DNA of 64,000 nucleotides from the NCBI GenBank assembly GCA_902785575.1, contig CACZZF010000007.1:1-64000 (forward strand). The letters run 5' to 3'. The notes beneath the pieces were generated by a model that searched no databases, had not been told where the DNA came from, and saw only the letters and a list, made by a program, of their open reading frames with translations. The translations under genes and the position numbers were made by a program. Below, in pieces: positions 63,492-64,000 of this stretch. Every line of letters starts with the position of its first letter. Within the stretch, counting starts at the first letter, position 1. This DNA is from an uncultured Bacteroidia bacterium. Its GTDB lineage: Bacteria > Bacteroidota > Bacteroidia > Bacteroidales > UBA932.

Positions 63492-64000
63492 ATGAAAAAC
63501 ACTAGACTGACTACAATTCTGATTTGCTCCGTTCTCTCCGTCATCCTATGCTCCTGCGGCAAAAAGCCTGTCCCTATGAGGCTTCTTTACTGGAACATCC
63601 AGAACGGGATGTGGGATGGACAAAACGACAATTATGACCGGTTCGTCGACTTCGTGAAAGCCCAGGATCCTGATATCTGCGTATGGTGCGAAGCCCAATC
63701 GATATGGCTCACAGACTCCGACCAGGCAATGCCTAAGGAAGATCGCTACCTCGTGGAGAACTGGGGAGAACTGGCCGCGCGCTACGGACATAAGTTCTGG
63801 GGCATCGGCGGATGGAGGGACAATTATCCCCAGGTTATAACCTCCAAATATCCAATCACTTATATTGAAAAGATAGTTGGAGAGGAACCAGACCGGATTG
63901 TCGCCCACGGGGCCGGATGGGCCACCATAGATATTAATGGAAAGACCTTCAATATAGTCACTCTTCACACCTGGCCCCAAGCATACGCGCCTGGAGTGGA
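63492..64000 (+). CDS. Endonuclease/exonuclease/phosphatase-family lipoprotein (partial)
   Basis: The window ends inside this gene after about 169 codons. The start MKNTRLTTILICSVLSVILC with lipobox LCSC marks a lipoprotein, anchored probably at the outer membrane. The first metal-binding segment RLLYWNIQNGM (the N of the EEP fold) and DPDICVWCEAQS (the E) follow, then ITSKYPIT and NIVTLHTWP. EEP proteins cleave phosphodiesters in nucleic acids, lipids or inositol phosphates; which one cannot be said from a fragment. It lies 41 bp after the kinase gene. Confidence 0.85.
   Translation, partial: MKNTRLTTILICSVLSVILCSCGKKPVPMRLLYWNIQNGMWDGQNDNYDRFVDFVKAQDPDICVWCEAQSIWLTDSDQAMPKEDRYLVENWGELAARYGHKFWGIGGWRDNYPQVITSKYPITYIEKIVGEEPDRIVAHGAGWATIDINGKTFNIVTLHTWPQAYAPGV

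Overview
The window is a stretch of a Bacteroidota (probably Bacteroidales) chromosome at roughly 50% GC. The evidence is the repeated Bacteroidota promoter (TTG, 18-20 bp, TAnnTTTG), a tRNA without an encoded CCA, few Shine-Dalgarno sites, and phylum-typical families: a six-repeat S1, a TonB receptor paired with a surface lipoprotein, DUF5686, DUF4783, DUF4332, and a 29-residue AURKAIP1/COX24-type peptide next to HU. I cannot name the genus. Coding density is high, most genes are on the minus strand, and many neighbours overlap as ATGA.

Layout. 1-4300 is the most accessory-looking part: a non-coding stretch with a roughly 199-bp degenerate repeat rich in hairpins, an unrecognised 188-aa protein, and a convergent SF1 helicase with a PD-(D/E)XK insert and C-terminal zinc ribbons. 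4344-4416 is tRNA-Ala(GGC). 4512-11197 is one apparent operon: a SUMF1-domain lipoprotein, a membrane-anchored NUC1 nuclease, then gcvT-gcvH-gcvPA-gcvPB. 11280-16018 holds DUF4332, a small unknown, htpG and a long-chain acyl-CoA ligase. 16151-21853 holds a HAD phosphatase and a four-gene operon (iorA, iorB, aminotransferase, CoA-transferase) that reads as oxidative fermentation of aromatic amino acids. 22013-31359 holds uvrB, a RelA/SpoT homologue, mltG, a glucosaminidase-LysM protein, rnz and rpsA. 31495-35405 holds corA and the operon murNAc-kinase/murQ/recR/mntP. 35451-44151 is a same-strand run of a BtuG-like beta-propeller lipoprotein, TonB receptor, PnuC, GH3 and a GH106-like enzyme. 44259-52738 holds a TMEM43 protein, an alpha/beta hydrolase, fba, and lon-ung-coaD-double thioredoxin. 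52941-64000 holds HU, the small ribosomal-type peptide, rng, an lnt-DUF5686-DUF4783 envelope operon, rlmH, an NtrY-like kinase and a truncated EEP lipoprotein.

Themes. (1) Short dispersed CCTGAGC...GAAGGA elements have entered coding sequence: gcvPB, the RelA homologue, the thioredoxin gene, and both ends of the TonB receptor gene. (2) At three genes the TAnnTTTG box ends exactly 6 nt before the start codon, predicting leaderless mRNAs. (3) Promoter positions move several start codons downstream of the longest open frame. No phage, insertion sequence, integrase, CRISPR array or rRNA was found. The best candidates for something undescribed are the 1-560 structured repeat with the adjoining helicase-nuclease pair, and the SUMF1-nuclease-glycine cleavage operon.
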